From: Chloroflexota bacterium
Lineage (GTDB): Bacteria > Chloroflexota > Anaerolineae > B4-G1
DNA length: 64,000 nt
Direction: 5' to 3'
Assembly: GCA_024232355.1 (NCBI GenBank)
Contig: JAAEPW010000416.1
Coordinates: forward strand, 23,374 to 87,373
Shown one piece after another: positions 29,500 through 37,218 of this stretch. Below the pieces are notes generated by a model that was not told the origin of the DNA, did no database searches, and saw nothing but the letters and a program-made list of their open reading frames with translations. The translations under genes and the position numbers were made by a program. Numbering within the stretch: position 1 is the first letter of the stretch; each line of letters starts with the position of its first letter.

Positions 29500-30060
29500 A
29501 TGAACGTAATCGTAATCAGTTCTAGTCCGAACGAGGATGGCCTGACCGCTGCCTGTGCGGCTGCTGCCGTCGATGGTGCGCGTCAGGCTGGCGCGCACGC
29601 TGAGCAAGTGCGACTCAACGATCTGCAAGTCGGCATGTGCCAGGCGTGCGACGATGGTTGGGGGCCGTGCCGCTCTGAGCACGAGTGCCAGGTACAGGAT
29701 GATTTCCAGGCACTGCACGCCCGCGTGCTGGAGACCGACGCCTGCGTGCTCGTGTCGCCCGTCTACTGGCACGAGATGAGTGAATCGGGCAAGGCGTTCA
29801 CCGATCGGCTGCGGCGCTGCCAGGCTCTGCGCGGCGATCAGAGCGGCATGTTTGGCAAGCCGGTGATCGTCGTGGCGGCGGCGGGCGGTAGTGGCAATGG
29901 GTTGATCACCTGCCTGCACAGTATGGAACGCTGGATGGACCATGTCCGAGCGCGCAAGTTTGATTTTGTCCCGGTTAACCGCTGGAACAGAGAATACAAG
30001 CTGGTGGCGATCCGGGAGGCGGCGCGAACGATGGTGCAAGAGGCGGCGCAGTCACAGTGA
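29500..30060 (+). CDS. Flavodoxin-fold NADPH-dependent FMN reductase family protein
   Basis: Begins MNVIVISSSPNEDGLTAACA, the phosphate-binding start of the family. CQACDDGWGPC and the VSPVYWHEMS flavin-contact loop follow. The 186-residue product should reduce flavin or quinone with NAD(P)H. The extra cysteines at about 47-62 resemble iron-sulfur flavoproteins. ATG 29500 follows AAGGAG; an in-frame TTG at 29491 abuts it. Its stop overlaps the next gene's GTG by four bases. Confidence 0.82.
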   Translation: MNVIVISSSPNEDGLTAACAAAAVDGARQAGAHAEQVRLNDLQVGMCQACDDGWGPCRSEHECQVQDDFQALHARVLETDACVLVSPVYWHEMSESGKAFTDRLRRCQALRGDQSGMFGKPVIVVAAAGGSGNGLITCLHSMERWMDHVRARKFDFVPVNRWNREYKLVAIREAARTMVQEAAQSQ

Positions 30061-30836
30061 CCGCAGACACTAGACACATTTCTGCCCTCGTCGCACAGTT
30101 TCCCATCACGCTCGACATCAAACAAAATCTGAGCGCGATCATATCCGCCCTGGCAGGCGCTGAGCCAGACGACCTGGTCATCCTGCCCGAAGGCGCGCTG
30201 TCGGGCTATTCTCAAGATTCGGCCTTTTTGCACGATGTTGACCTGACGCTTTTGGCAGAATCGATGCACGCTATCAAGGCAGAAGTGGCCCGGCGGCGGG
30301 TACACCTGATATTCGGTTCGTGTGTGTACGAGGCGGATAAATGGTATAATGCCGCTATCTATTATGGCCCAGACGAGGAAATGTTCGTGTACCACAAAGT
30401 CAACCTGGCTACCAGCGAACGGGGACATTTTGCCGCAGGCTCGCAGTTGCCGACGCTTGACATTGTGCTGCACGGTCGTTCGGTCCGGGTGGGCATTCAG
30501 TTGTGCCGCGAGATCCGGTTTCCCAAGCAGTGGCGGTACCTGGCGTGTGCAGGTGCAGAGGTTTTCGTGTATCTGACCAATGCGGTAGGGCACGCGCCCG
30601 CGGCCCCTGTGTGGCGGAGTCATCTGGTCAGCCGCGCTGCTGAGAACCAACGCTTTGTGCTGGGCACGAACAACGCCCACTCGGAACAGAATTGCCCCAG
30701 TATGATCGTCGCACCCAGCGGACAGGTGCTGTGGGAGACGCTCTCAGCCGCGCCCGAGTCGGCGCGTTGTGAGCTTGATCTGTCACAGGTCTCTGATTGG
30801 TACATCAGCCAGATGCGGGACGATGTCACTGGCTGA
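30057..30836 (+). CDS. Carbon-nitrogen hydrolase (nitrilase superfamily)
   Basis: Hydrolyses amide or nitrile bonds through a Glu-Lys-Cys triad: E45 in LPEGALSG, K114 in YHKVNL, and C150 in QLCREIRFP are all visible. The 259-residue length fits a single-domain member. The start GTG overlaps the preceding stop (GTGA), so it is coupled to the flavin reductase. Substrate cannot be assigned. The AAA ATPase gene begins 26 bases downstream and may be co-transcribed. Confidence 0.88.
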   Translation: MTADTRHISALVAQFPITLDIKQNLSAIISALAGAEPDDLVILPEGALSGYSQDSAFLHDVDLTLLAESMHAIKAEVARRRVHLIFGSCVYEADKWYNAAIYYGPDEEMFVYHKVNLATSERGHFAAGSQLPTLDIVLHGRSVRVGIQLCREIRFPKQWRYLACAGAEVFVYLTNAVGHAPAAPVWRSHLVSRAAENQRFVLGTNNAHSEQNCPSMIVAPSGQVLWETLSAAPESARCELDLSQVSDWYISQMRDDVTG

Positions 30837-30862
30837 AACGGCATCAAGGAAAGGTGAAAAAA

Positions 30863-32386
30863 ATGAATTTCGAAGAGAGATTGGACGTCTATCTGCGGGC
30901 ACGCTTCACGCTCATTGTGCTGGTGACGCTGGAGGAGGAGCGGGCGTTGGAGACGATCAAGACGGTCTGCGAGCGGACGCAGCGTCCGTGCCAGAGTTGG
31001 GACGTTGCGGATGGTTTTCAGACGCTCACCGGCAAGAGTGCGCCCCCGCCGGCCCGCGATCCGCTTACGGCGTTGGAACAGATCGACAAAGCGGGGGGAA
31101 ACACCTTGTTCGTGCTCAAAGACTTGCACGAGTTTTGGTGCGATGCCCGCATCAAGCGCAAGCTCCGCAGCGTGACCCAGCGACTCAAGTTCACCAAAAA
31201 GTCCATCGCCGTCACAACTCCATTCAGCAAAGTGCCAGAGGAACTCAAGGACGAGGTCGTGGTGGTCGAGTTTCCGTCTCCCCAGGCGGCGGAATTGGAA
31301 CAAGTGCTGGACCGGCTTGCCCAAACGCCGGGAGTCAAGGTAAAGTTGACCCCGCTGGGGCGCGACAAGCTGGTGCAGGCCGCTGTTGGACTGACCGTGT
31401 CGCAGGCGCAGCGGGTCTTTGCCAAGGCCATCGTGCGCGATGGCGTGCTGGATGATCAGGATATCGACCTGGTGACCGAGGAAAAGAAACAGGTCATCCG
31501 CGAAAGCGAGGCGCTGGAATTCTACGCCGCCACCGAGACCCCCGACGACGTGGGCGGCCTGGGCGTGCTGAAAGAGTGGCTGCGGCTGCGAGAGCGGGCG
31601 TTCACCCAGGAGGCGCGCAATTACGGGCTGCCCGCGCCCAAGGGCATTGCCCTCATCGGCATACCGGGCACCGGCAAGAGCCTGACGGCCAAGATGGTCG
31701 GCGGCCTGTGGCGGCTGCCGTTGCTGCGGCTGGACATCGGGTCGATGTTTGGCAGCCTGGTGGGCGAGTCGGAGGAGCGGGCGCGACGGGCGCTGCGGAT
31801 GGCAGAGACAGTGGCCCCGTGCGTGGTCTGGATCGACGAGATGGAAAAGGGACTGGCCCACGGCGGTCTCGATAGCGGCACTAGCACGCGGGTCTTTGGC
31901 ACGATCTTGACCTGGATGCAGGAAAAAACCGCGCCCTGCTTTGTCGTGGCAACGGCCAACGATATCTCTAGCCTGCCACCGGAACTTTTGCGCAAGGGAC
32001 GCTTTGACGAGATTTTCTTCCTCGACCTGCCAATATTGGAGGAGCGGCAAGAAATTTTCACCGTCCACCTGCGCAAGCGGAACCGGCTGCCCCAAGATTT
32101 CGACACCGCGCGCTTGGCGCGAGAGTCGGAGGGCTACGTGGGGGCCGAGATCGAGCAGGCCGTTATCGACGCGATGTACGTCGGTTTCAACGAGGGCCAG
32201 CGCGAGTTCACTACCAATGACATCTCGACCGCGTTGGCGCGCTTGGTGCCGCTGTCGGTCTCGCAGCGGGAGATCGTACAGATGCTGCGCGAGTGGCTGC
32301 AAGAGGGGCGGGCACAGTCTGCGTCGTTCCGCGAAAAGCAGGAGGCCGAGCAGCAATTTGTGCCGTTGCAGTTGGAGATTAAATGA
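30863..32386 (+). CDS. Ycf46-like AAA ATPase
   Basis: The N-terminal domain (residues 1 to about 225) follows the Ycf46 pattern, with [20 protein letters not shown] at the start. The AAA module follows: Walker A GIPGTGKS with K272, Walker B VVWIDEME with D325 and E326, sensor 1 around VVATAND, and arginines in [12 protein letters not shown] 30863 was chosen because it starts [15 protein letters not shown]; an upstream frame has no support. 507 residues. Ycf46 proteins occur in cyanobacteria, plastids and other bacteria; function poorly defined. The DUF1257 (Ycf35-like) and DUF2997 genes that often accompany it lie at 45.3-45.9 kb. Confidence 0.85.
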   Translation: MNFEERLDVYLRARFTLIVLVTLEEERALETIKTVCERTQRPCQSWDVADGFQTLTGKSAPPPARDPLTALEQIDKAGGNTLFVLKDLHEFWCDARIKRKLRSVTQRLKFTKKSIAVTTPFSKVPEELKDEVVVVEFPSPQAAELEQVLDRLAQTPGVKVKLTPLGRDKLVQAAVGLTVSQAQRVFAKAIVRDGVLDDQDIDLVTEEKKQVIRESEALEFYAATETPDDVGGLGVLKEWLRLRERAFTQEARNYGLPAPKGIALIGIPGTGKSLTAKMVGGLWRLPLLRLDIGSMFGSLVGESEERARRALRMAETVAPCVVWIDEMEKGLAHGGLDSGTSTRVFGTILTWMQEKTAPCFVVATANDISSLPPELLRKGRFDEIFFLDLPILEERQEIFTVHLRKRNRLPQDFDTARLARESEGYVGAEIEQAVIDAMYVGFNEGQREFTTNDISTALARLVPLSVSQREIVQMLREWLQEGRAQSASFREKQEAEQQFVPLQLEIK

Positions 32387-32387
32387 A

Positions 32388-32487
32388 GGCCACTTCGCGC
32401 GGCGCTGAACCGCCGCGCTCATAGCTTGAGATGCATAGCATCCGACTGCTTTCTAGCAGGGCGGTTCAGCGCCCTGCGGGCTTGGCC
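32388..32487. repeat. Imperfect palindromic intergenic element
   Basis: The arms GGCGCTGAACCGCC (32401-32414) and GGCGGTTCAGCGCC (32460-32473) are perfectly inverted, and GGCC at both ends (32388 and 32484) extends the pairing. It separates the convergent ends of the AAA gene and the anti-sigma gene and may act as a two-way transcription barrier or be a MITE-like repeat. Confidence 0.6.
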
Positions 32488-32493
32488 ATTAAC

Positions 32494-33816
32494 CTAATCA
32501 CCATCTGGCGATACAAGCACCTCGTGCAACGCATCACAAGCCGTACAACTCCCATCCGGGCGCATGATGGCGTAACCATCTTGTGGATCATAGCCATAAC
32601 GTGCAAAGTCTACGTTCCAGACAATGATCCCCTGTACCATACTGGTATCCATACTCAACTGCACGGCTTCGGCCAGCCACTGAGCCTGTTGGCTGTTTGT
32701 GGTGCCACTGGCCCACGCGAACGCATCTGGGAACGGAGGCACCCCTTCTTGCGAGGCGTATCCCATCTCTGTGTAAAAGAGTTGGCGTGTACCCTGGAAT
32801 ATGTTGTAGTAGAGTTCTGCTTGGGGTAAAAAGAACCAAGAGTGATGTGTGCCATTTGGGCTAGCCGGATGACCGGTGCGTGCCGAGGGAGAGGTCGCGC
32901 CAGCGTTGTAGTGTGTGCCAACGTAATCCAGACAGTCCGCTGCTCCGGCATTGTACAATTCCTCCATCCATGGCTTGTCATCGCAGCCGTCAGCCGTACA
33001 GCCGCCGAAATAGCCGGTCGGGGCGGGCGCTGCACTGATGACCAGAGTGTCTGGATTGGCTGTCTTGATGGCCTCGTAGGAGGTGCATAGAAGGTCGGTG
33101 TACGCCTGCGGGCTGATGTAACCGATTTGCCACTCGCGATCAATGTTGGGTTCGGTCCAAACCTCGATAGCATCGGCACCGGCGGCCGCTATCTGGCTCG
33201 TCCAGTCGGCAAAGTCCTGTGCCAAGTTTGGCCGGGTGACCATCTCCGAGGCACCCAAGGCCGTCAACTGGACCTTGAACCCGTTGTCGTGTGATGTTGT
33301 GATAAAGGCAGCGGGGTCATCTCCATATTGCACCTGAATCTTGGCCCAGGTCATACCCGCGTATTGCATACGGTCGGCAAAGGGCAGGCTTAGGTCACGG
33401 ACGTGTCCGCCCAATTCGAACGACGGCGTTGGCGTGGCCGTGGACAGGATGATGGTTGCCTGAGGCGATGCTGCCGGCATATCCGACGGTTGCCAGGTTC
33501 GCGCGTAAAATCCCACAACTAGGACAATTGCGATGGCTACAGTCGTACTCAAAATCACTGATAGTTTTCTAAACATTTTATATCGTCTCCTTTGATTTTG
33601 GATACGCGACAAGAGTTGACCTCGCTGCGACGGTGTGAGTCGGACGGGTGGCGTACTGCCGACCAGATGGCGCTGCTTCGTATAGGCATGATCGAGGGCG
33701 ACGCAATCGGGGCAGGCGGCCAGGTGATCGTCAACCCGCTTTTGTTCTCTGGCGCTTCTGTCTGCGGGACGCAGAGCCAAAAGAACATCAATTCTTTTGC
33801 ATACGTTCATTGTCAC
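32494..33816 (-). CDS. Transmembrane anti-sigma factor with extracellular glycoside-hydrolase-like domain
   Basis: 440 residues. The cytoplasmic N-terminus has the zinc anti-sigma motif H31-x3-C35-x2-C38. A membrane segment follows at about 82-104 (LSVILSTTVAIAIVLVVGFY), then a short Ala/Pro/Thr linker and a GH-like domain (about 130-435). E222 in VWTEPN and E350 in FYTEMGY match the acid/base and nucleophile of the paralogous lipoprotein. The start GTG overlaps the sigma factor stop by four bases. The layout is analogous to RsgI-type anti-sigma factors of cellulolytic clostridia, which sense polysaccharides with outer glycosidase or carbohydrate-binding modules. Whether the domain binds or cuts a glycan is inference. 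Confidence 0.85.
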   Translation of the reverse strand: MTMNVCKRIDVLLALRPADRSAREQKRVDDHLAACPDCVALDHAYTKQRHLVGSTPPVRLTPSQRGQLLSRIQNQRRRYKMFRKLSVILSTTVAIAIVLVVGFYARTWQPSDMPAASPQATIILSTATPTPSFELGGHVRDLSLPFADRMQYAGMTWAKIQVQYGDDPAAFITTSHDNGFKVQLTALGASEMVTRPNLAQDFADWTSQIAAAGADAIEVWTEPNIDREWQIGYISPQAYTDLLCTSYEAIKTANPDTLVISAAPAPTGYFGGCTADGCDDKPWMEELYNAGAADCLDYVGTHYNAGATSPSARTGHPASPNGTHHSWFFLPQAELYYNIFQGTRQLFYTEMGYASQEGVPPFPDAFAWASGTTNSQQAQWLAEAVQLSMDTSMVQGIIVWNVDFARYGYDPQDGYAIMRPDGSCTACDALHEVLVSPDGD

Positions 33817-34316
33817 CCGGCCTCCGATTCATAGATTTGGCGGAACTTTTTTCTCGCCCTGCTCAAGCGCGTCTTGACTCCACTTGCCGTCAGCCCCAGC
33901 ATTTGGCCGATCTCTGCGATCGAGTAGCCCACGTAATCGTAGAGTACCAGAGGGACCCGGTACTTGGGCGGCAGGGCGTCCAGCGCGCTCTGGATGCTGA
34001 TGCGCTCGATCGTGGCGGCCTCGATGCCCGGCGTGCCCCGGTGTGTCACCGCTGACAGTGGCAGCCACTCGACCAGCTTACGGCGGCGGTAATCGTCGGT
34101 GGCCAAGCGCGAGGCGACCCGATAGAGCCATGCGCGGGGGTTCTCCCATCGTTCGCCCCGGATCAGCGCCCGGTACGCGCGTATAAAGGTCTCTTGCGCC
34201 AGTTCTTGCGCGCGAGCCGTATTGCCCGTCAGCCGTGCCAGGTAAGAGCAAATCGGTTGCTCGTACTGGCGAAACAGCGCATCAAAGGTGTCGTCAGCGT
34301 TGTCGGTGATGCTCAA
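33813..34316 (-). CDS. ECF-family RNA polymerase sigma factor
   Basis: 167 residues with region 2 (ICSYLARLTGN, AQELAQETFIRAYRAL, NPRAWLYRVASRLATDDYRR) and region 4 (ALPPKYRVPLVLYDYVGYSI, GLTASGVKTRLSRARKKFRQ). It should be held inactive by the anti-sigma factor encoded just downstream with a four-base overlap. A possible autoregulated ECF promoter upstream (GCGACC, 16 bases, CGTC on the reverse strand between 34370 and 34345) is weak. Target genes unknown; the GH-like lipoprotein at 25.7 kb is a candidate. Confidence 0.93.
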   Translation of the reverse strand: MSITDNADDTFDALFRQYEQPICSYLARLTGNTARAQELAQETFIRAYRALIRGERWENPRAWLYRVASRLATDDYRRRKLVEWLPLSAVTHRGTPGIEAATIERISIQSALDALPPKYRVPLVLYDYVGYSIAEIGQMLGLTASGVKTRLSRARKKFRQIYESEAG

Positions 34317-34410
34317 TCATCTCCTTCCGCGTTCTATCTAGTAGGACGAGCGAGGGATCGTTTTGGTCGCAAAATTGACGATATGATAGCAGCAAAACGC
34401 CATAGGCACA

Positions 34411-34649
34411 ATTACAGAGAGCACAAAGAAGACACAGAGGTGCGCAGAGATGTTGAAAATTGAACAGCGATTCGTCTGAAAAACAAGAATTCCACCACAG
34501 AGACGCTGTCGGATTGTTCAAATCCGCGGGCACAGAGAATTTGAGAGAAAAGTTCAATTGTTCAGCACAATTTTCTCAAAATTTTACCGAGTGTCTCGGT
34601 TTTTCTCCGTGTTCTCTGTACGTTCTCTGCGAATCTCTGTGTAATCAAG
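34411..34649. repeat. CACAGAGA-type intergenic repeats
   Basis: The 447-base gap between the sigma gene and the HEAT/WD40 gene is mostly this low-complexity sequence. It contains ACAGAGAGCACAAAGAAGAC, CCACAGAGACG and CACAGAGAA on one side, and their near-complements TTCTCTGTACGTTCTCTGCG and AATCTCTGTG on the other, so arms are roughly inverted. A small stem CCGAG/CTCGG followed by TTTTT occurs at 34587-34604. A 95-codon frame across it (34460-34747) has no protein-like features. Confidence 0.5.
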
Positions 34650-34697
34650 AATTTAAAGACGTGTGTGGTAGCAAATTCGTGGCCGAGTTTTTTGACA

Positions 34698-34726
34698 TTG
34701 CCAAGGGCGCTGGAGTCATCTATAAT
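34698..34726 (+). promoter_or_regulatory. Sigma-70-type promoter for the HEAT/WD40 gene
   Basis: TTGCCA (34698-34703), 17 bases, then TATAAT (34721-34726). A TTGACA at 34692 is too far away (23 bases). The start codon at 34764 lies about 30 bases after the expected transcription start. Confidence 0.7.
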
Positions 34727-34763
34727 GTGGACATCAAATTGAATTAGCGAGAATGACATCACA

Positions 34764-36884
34764 ATGAACGCAACTGAATTAAAAAGACACAAAAGGGAAC
34801 TTTACAGTCGGACACCCATCGTGGGCCGGTTTATACGGCAATGGGCAGTGGAGGCGTTGGTCAAGGATGGCTCGGTTGGGGCGGTACGGATGCTGGCCGA
34901 AGCCGTGGTTCAGAGCGACGATAAGCGAGTGCGAGACATCGCCCTGGATGCGTTGCGCAAACTGACCGAGTGGCGCAGGGTCAGCGCGGCGTGCGCCGTC
35001 TGGGCAGAACTTCGTCATCCAGACCTGACCACTTTGTTGATGGAGCGCGAGTGGGTAGCATCCAAGCCGCCGGAAGTGCGGGTGCTGACGGCCCTCAAGG
35101 TGGGGCAGATAGACGTGGTGACTGGCGGCGGGGAAAAGATCGTAGAGCCGTTGGCGTGGGCGTGTAGGGATGCTGACCCGGTCATTGCTGAACGGGCGAG
35201 GCAGGCCTTGCGAGAATTGAGGAGGAAAGAAGCACAGCAAGCCTTGTGTTGTCTGCTTATCGAGCGCGACCATCCTTACGCACAAGAGGCCGCGGTAGCC
35301 GCCAAGTACAAGCCCAAAAACGAACAACAGCGGGCATTGTTCTTTTTCCTGACCGAGCAGTGGGACCGCTACGAGGGCCTGGACTTTGACCGGCAATTGT
35401 TACGCGCAGCGTATGCCATGGCCGATGCCGAGTTGCGACGGCGCATCCAGCGGCGGCTGCGGGCGGCAGGCCGGACCGATTTCCTGACCGTCATTGCGGG
35501 AGATGACTATCTCGACCGGGCCGCCGAGGCCACACACGCCGAGCTTGAGCTTTTGGTCCAGACGCTCATCACCAACAGCGAGTGGCCGCTCCTGTGGAAA
35601 TTGGTGTTTGAGGTGCCCTTTACGTGGAGCGTGCGCATCGTCACAATGTTGACCGATAGTGGATGGACGCCCGATAGGGGAGAAGACCCAGTTGTCTTGT
35701 CAGAATTGATCTCGCTGACCAGGCAGGGCTTGCCGACGAGCGAACAAGAGATCGATCAGCTTTTTCCCCCCGCCTTGTTACAGGCCCAGGCCCGGGTGCC
35801 TGGTCGCATTAACGATATCGCGTTCTCGCCTGCCCGACCTGTCATCGCCATCGGCACGGGGGTGCGCAAGGTGGCATTGTGGGATTATCAACGGGCGGAG
35901 CGGGAGCATCTGTTGAGTGGGTTTGACCATTCGATCGGGCATGTGGCGTTCACCGGCGACAATACTCTGCTCTGCGCCGAACGCACCAATGACGTGCTCG
36001 ATCCGTGCGCCATCTATGGCTGGTCTGATAGCTGGGACACCGACCAACCGGCCCGCTTGGGGAACCACGACGGTTCTGTGACTGCCATCGTGCCGCTAGG
36101 AGACTCGCGGGCGCTCTCGGCGGGGAGGGATTCCCAAGTCATCCTGTGGGATACGCACTCGTGGGAAAAGGTAGCCAGTCGCCAATCGAAATCTTGGGCG
36201 CGGGCGATGCGCGTTTCCCCGGATAGTCAGCAGGTCGCTTTGCTGGCCAAGGGCTTCAAGTTGATGGCGTTGCCCCAATTGAACCGGGAGGTCGGTGTTG
36301 GCTACAGTCACGGTATGTTACGTTCTGCCGCGTTCTCTGATGGCAAAACGTTGATCGTGGGCAAATTCAACGGTGACGTGTTTGTGTACAGACATAGGGC
36401 GCACAGAAATTGGTTTACGGGCGAGTCAATGCTTACACGCCACCAAGGACGGGTGGAGGGGGTAGAAATGCTTCACGACCGTTCCATAGTCGTCACGGCA
36501 GGGTCCGAAGGGGTGATCCGCTTTATATCGCTGGACGATCACGAGATCATCGGAGAGGTGCAGGACCCCCTGGGGCAGGTGACGTCGCTGCACGTTTCGC
36601 CGGACGCGTCGTTTATGGCCGTCGGCAACTCGAAAGCCTCAATGTCGTTGTGGGACCTCCGGGTGTTGGACGCGCAATCACTGCTCGAACGGTCATTCGG
36701 GCAGACCACGCCCGATCTGTTGTCGACCCTCGACGTGTTGATGGACAACGAAAATCTACCCCTCCGCGCTCGGTTGGCCCTAAAGTTCACGGATTGCGTG
36801 CTGCGGCACCGTTTTCGCTTTGACATTGAGCTGGGAGAGGCACCGACGATCATGATGGGAGAGTTTGATATTGAGATCGAGTAA
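34764..36884 (+). CDS. HEAT-like repeat and WD40 repeat protein
   Basis: 706 residues, no signal peptide. Residues about 20-260 are helical, with HEAT-like units such as VRMLAEAVVQSDDKRVRDIA and WACRDADPVIAERARQALRE. Residues about 330-650 are a WD40 propeller with INDIAFSPARPVIAIGTG, VTAIVPLGDSRALSAGRDSQ and VTSLHVSPDASFMAVGNSK, and blades ending in LWD. Such proteins are scaffolds. It sits between the AAA gene and the chaperone operon and may belong with them; that is inference from position only. Confidence 0.78.
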   Translation: MNATELKRHKRELYSRTPIVGRFIRQWAVEALVKDGSVGAVRMLAEAVVQSDDKRVRDIALDALRKLTEWRRVSAACAVWAELRHPDLTTLLMEREWVASKPPEVRVLTALKVGQIDVVTGGGEKIVEPLAWACRDADPVIAERARQALRELRRKEAQQALCCLLIERDHPYAQEAAVAAKYKPKNEQQRALFFFLTEQWDRYEGLDFDRQLLRAAYAMADAELRRRIQRRLRAAGRTDFLTVIAGDDYLDRAAEATHAELELLVQTLITNSEWPLLWKLVFEVPFTWSVRIVTMLTDSGWTPDRGEDPVVLSELISLTRQGLPTSEQEIDQLFPPALLQAQARVPGRINDIAFSPARPVIAIGTGVRKVALWDYQRAEREHLLSGFDHSIGHVAFTGDNTLLCAERTNDVLDPCAIYGWSDSWDTDQPARLGNHDGSVTAIVPLGDSRALSAGRDSQVILWDTHSWEKVASRQSKSWARAMRVSPDSQQVALLAKGFKLMALPQLNREVGVGYSHGMLRSAAFSDGKTLIVGKFNGDVFVYRHRAHRNWFTGESMLTRHQGRVEGVEMLHDRSIVVTAGSEGVIRFISLDDHEIIGEVQDPLGQVTSLHVSPDASFMAVGNSKASMSLWDLRVLDAQSLLERSFGQTTPDLLSTLDVLMDNENLPLRARLALKFTDCVLRHRFRFDIELGEAPTIMMGEFDIEIE

Positions 36885-36947
36885 TTCAAAGAGGAGGGAG
36901 GAGAAAAACCGCAGATGAACGCCGATAAATGGAAAAAATCTGCGTGA

Positions 36948-37096
36948 GGTACTGGTTCAGTTGGGTGGGATTTCTGGATAGTCAGCCAATTGTGGCTCAA
37001 AAAGGGGCTTGTAGCCGAGGTTTCCATACCTCGCAGGGCCTTACGCGCTATGGAAAGCGCGGCTACATCGTAATCCCATTTAACTGAACCAGTGCC
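36948..37096. mobile_element. MITE-like element with terminal inverted repeats and 8-bp target duplication
   Basis: The ends GGTACTGGTTCAGTT (36948-36962) and its inverse AACTGAACCAGTGCC (37082-37096) match at 14 of 15 positions, and pairing extends to 21 of 25. CTGCGTGA flanks both sides exactly (36940-36947 and 37097-37104). Removing the element restores a continuous AATCTGCGTGAATCTGTGG sequence. No transposase inside; the centre is a palindrome of two GTAGCCGCG-family arms (37011-37034 and 37045-37066). Confidence 0.75.
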
Positions 37097-37129
37097 CTGC
37101 GTGAATCTGTGGCTTAAATTGGCTGCCAT

Positions 37130-37157
37130 TTGTGTCCGAGATGCAGTCGAGTATAAT
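37130..37157 (+). promoter_or_regulatory. Candidate promoter before the 1,819-residue secreted protein
   Basis: TTGTGT (37130-37135), 16 bases, TATAAT (37152-37157). The expected transcription start falls inside the terminator hairpin that begins at 37160, so its activity is doubtful or regulated. Confidence 0.45.
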
Positions 37158-37159
37158 TA

Positions 37160-37191
37160 GGGGCGTGGTCCGTGCGGGCCAGCCCCTTTTT
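37160..37191 (+). terminator. Intrinsic terminator or attenuator upstream of the secreted protein gene
   Basis: GGGGC plus TGGTCC (37160-37171) pairs with GGGCCA plus GCCCC (37176-37186) across a GTGC loop, with one bulged G and one G-U, followed by TTTTT (37187-37191). It could end transcription of the HEAT/WD40 gene, or act as an attenuator just after the candidate promoter. Confidence 0.7.
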
Positions 37192-37218
37192 ACCACACAC
37201 TATCAGGAGATGAAAACA

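Noticed and set aside
30620..32422. 600-codon reverse-strand open frame opposite the AAA ATPase gene
   Set aside because: The forward strand encodes a complete AAA protein with Walker motifs. The reverse frame is a low-complexity shadow caused by G+C-rich third positions.
34460..34747. 95-codon forward frame in the sigma-WD40 gap
   Set aside because: It is built from CACAGAGA repeats, has no ribosome binding site and overlaps the promoter at 34698-34726.
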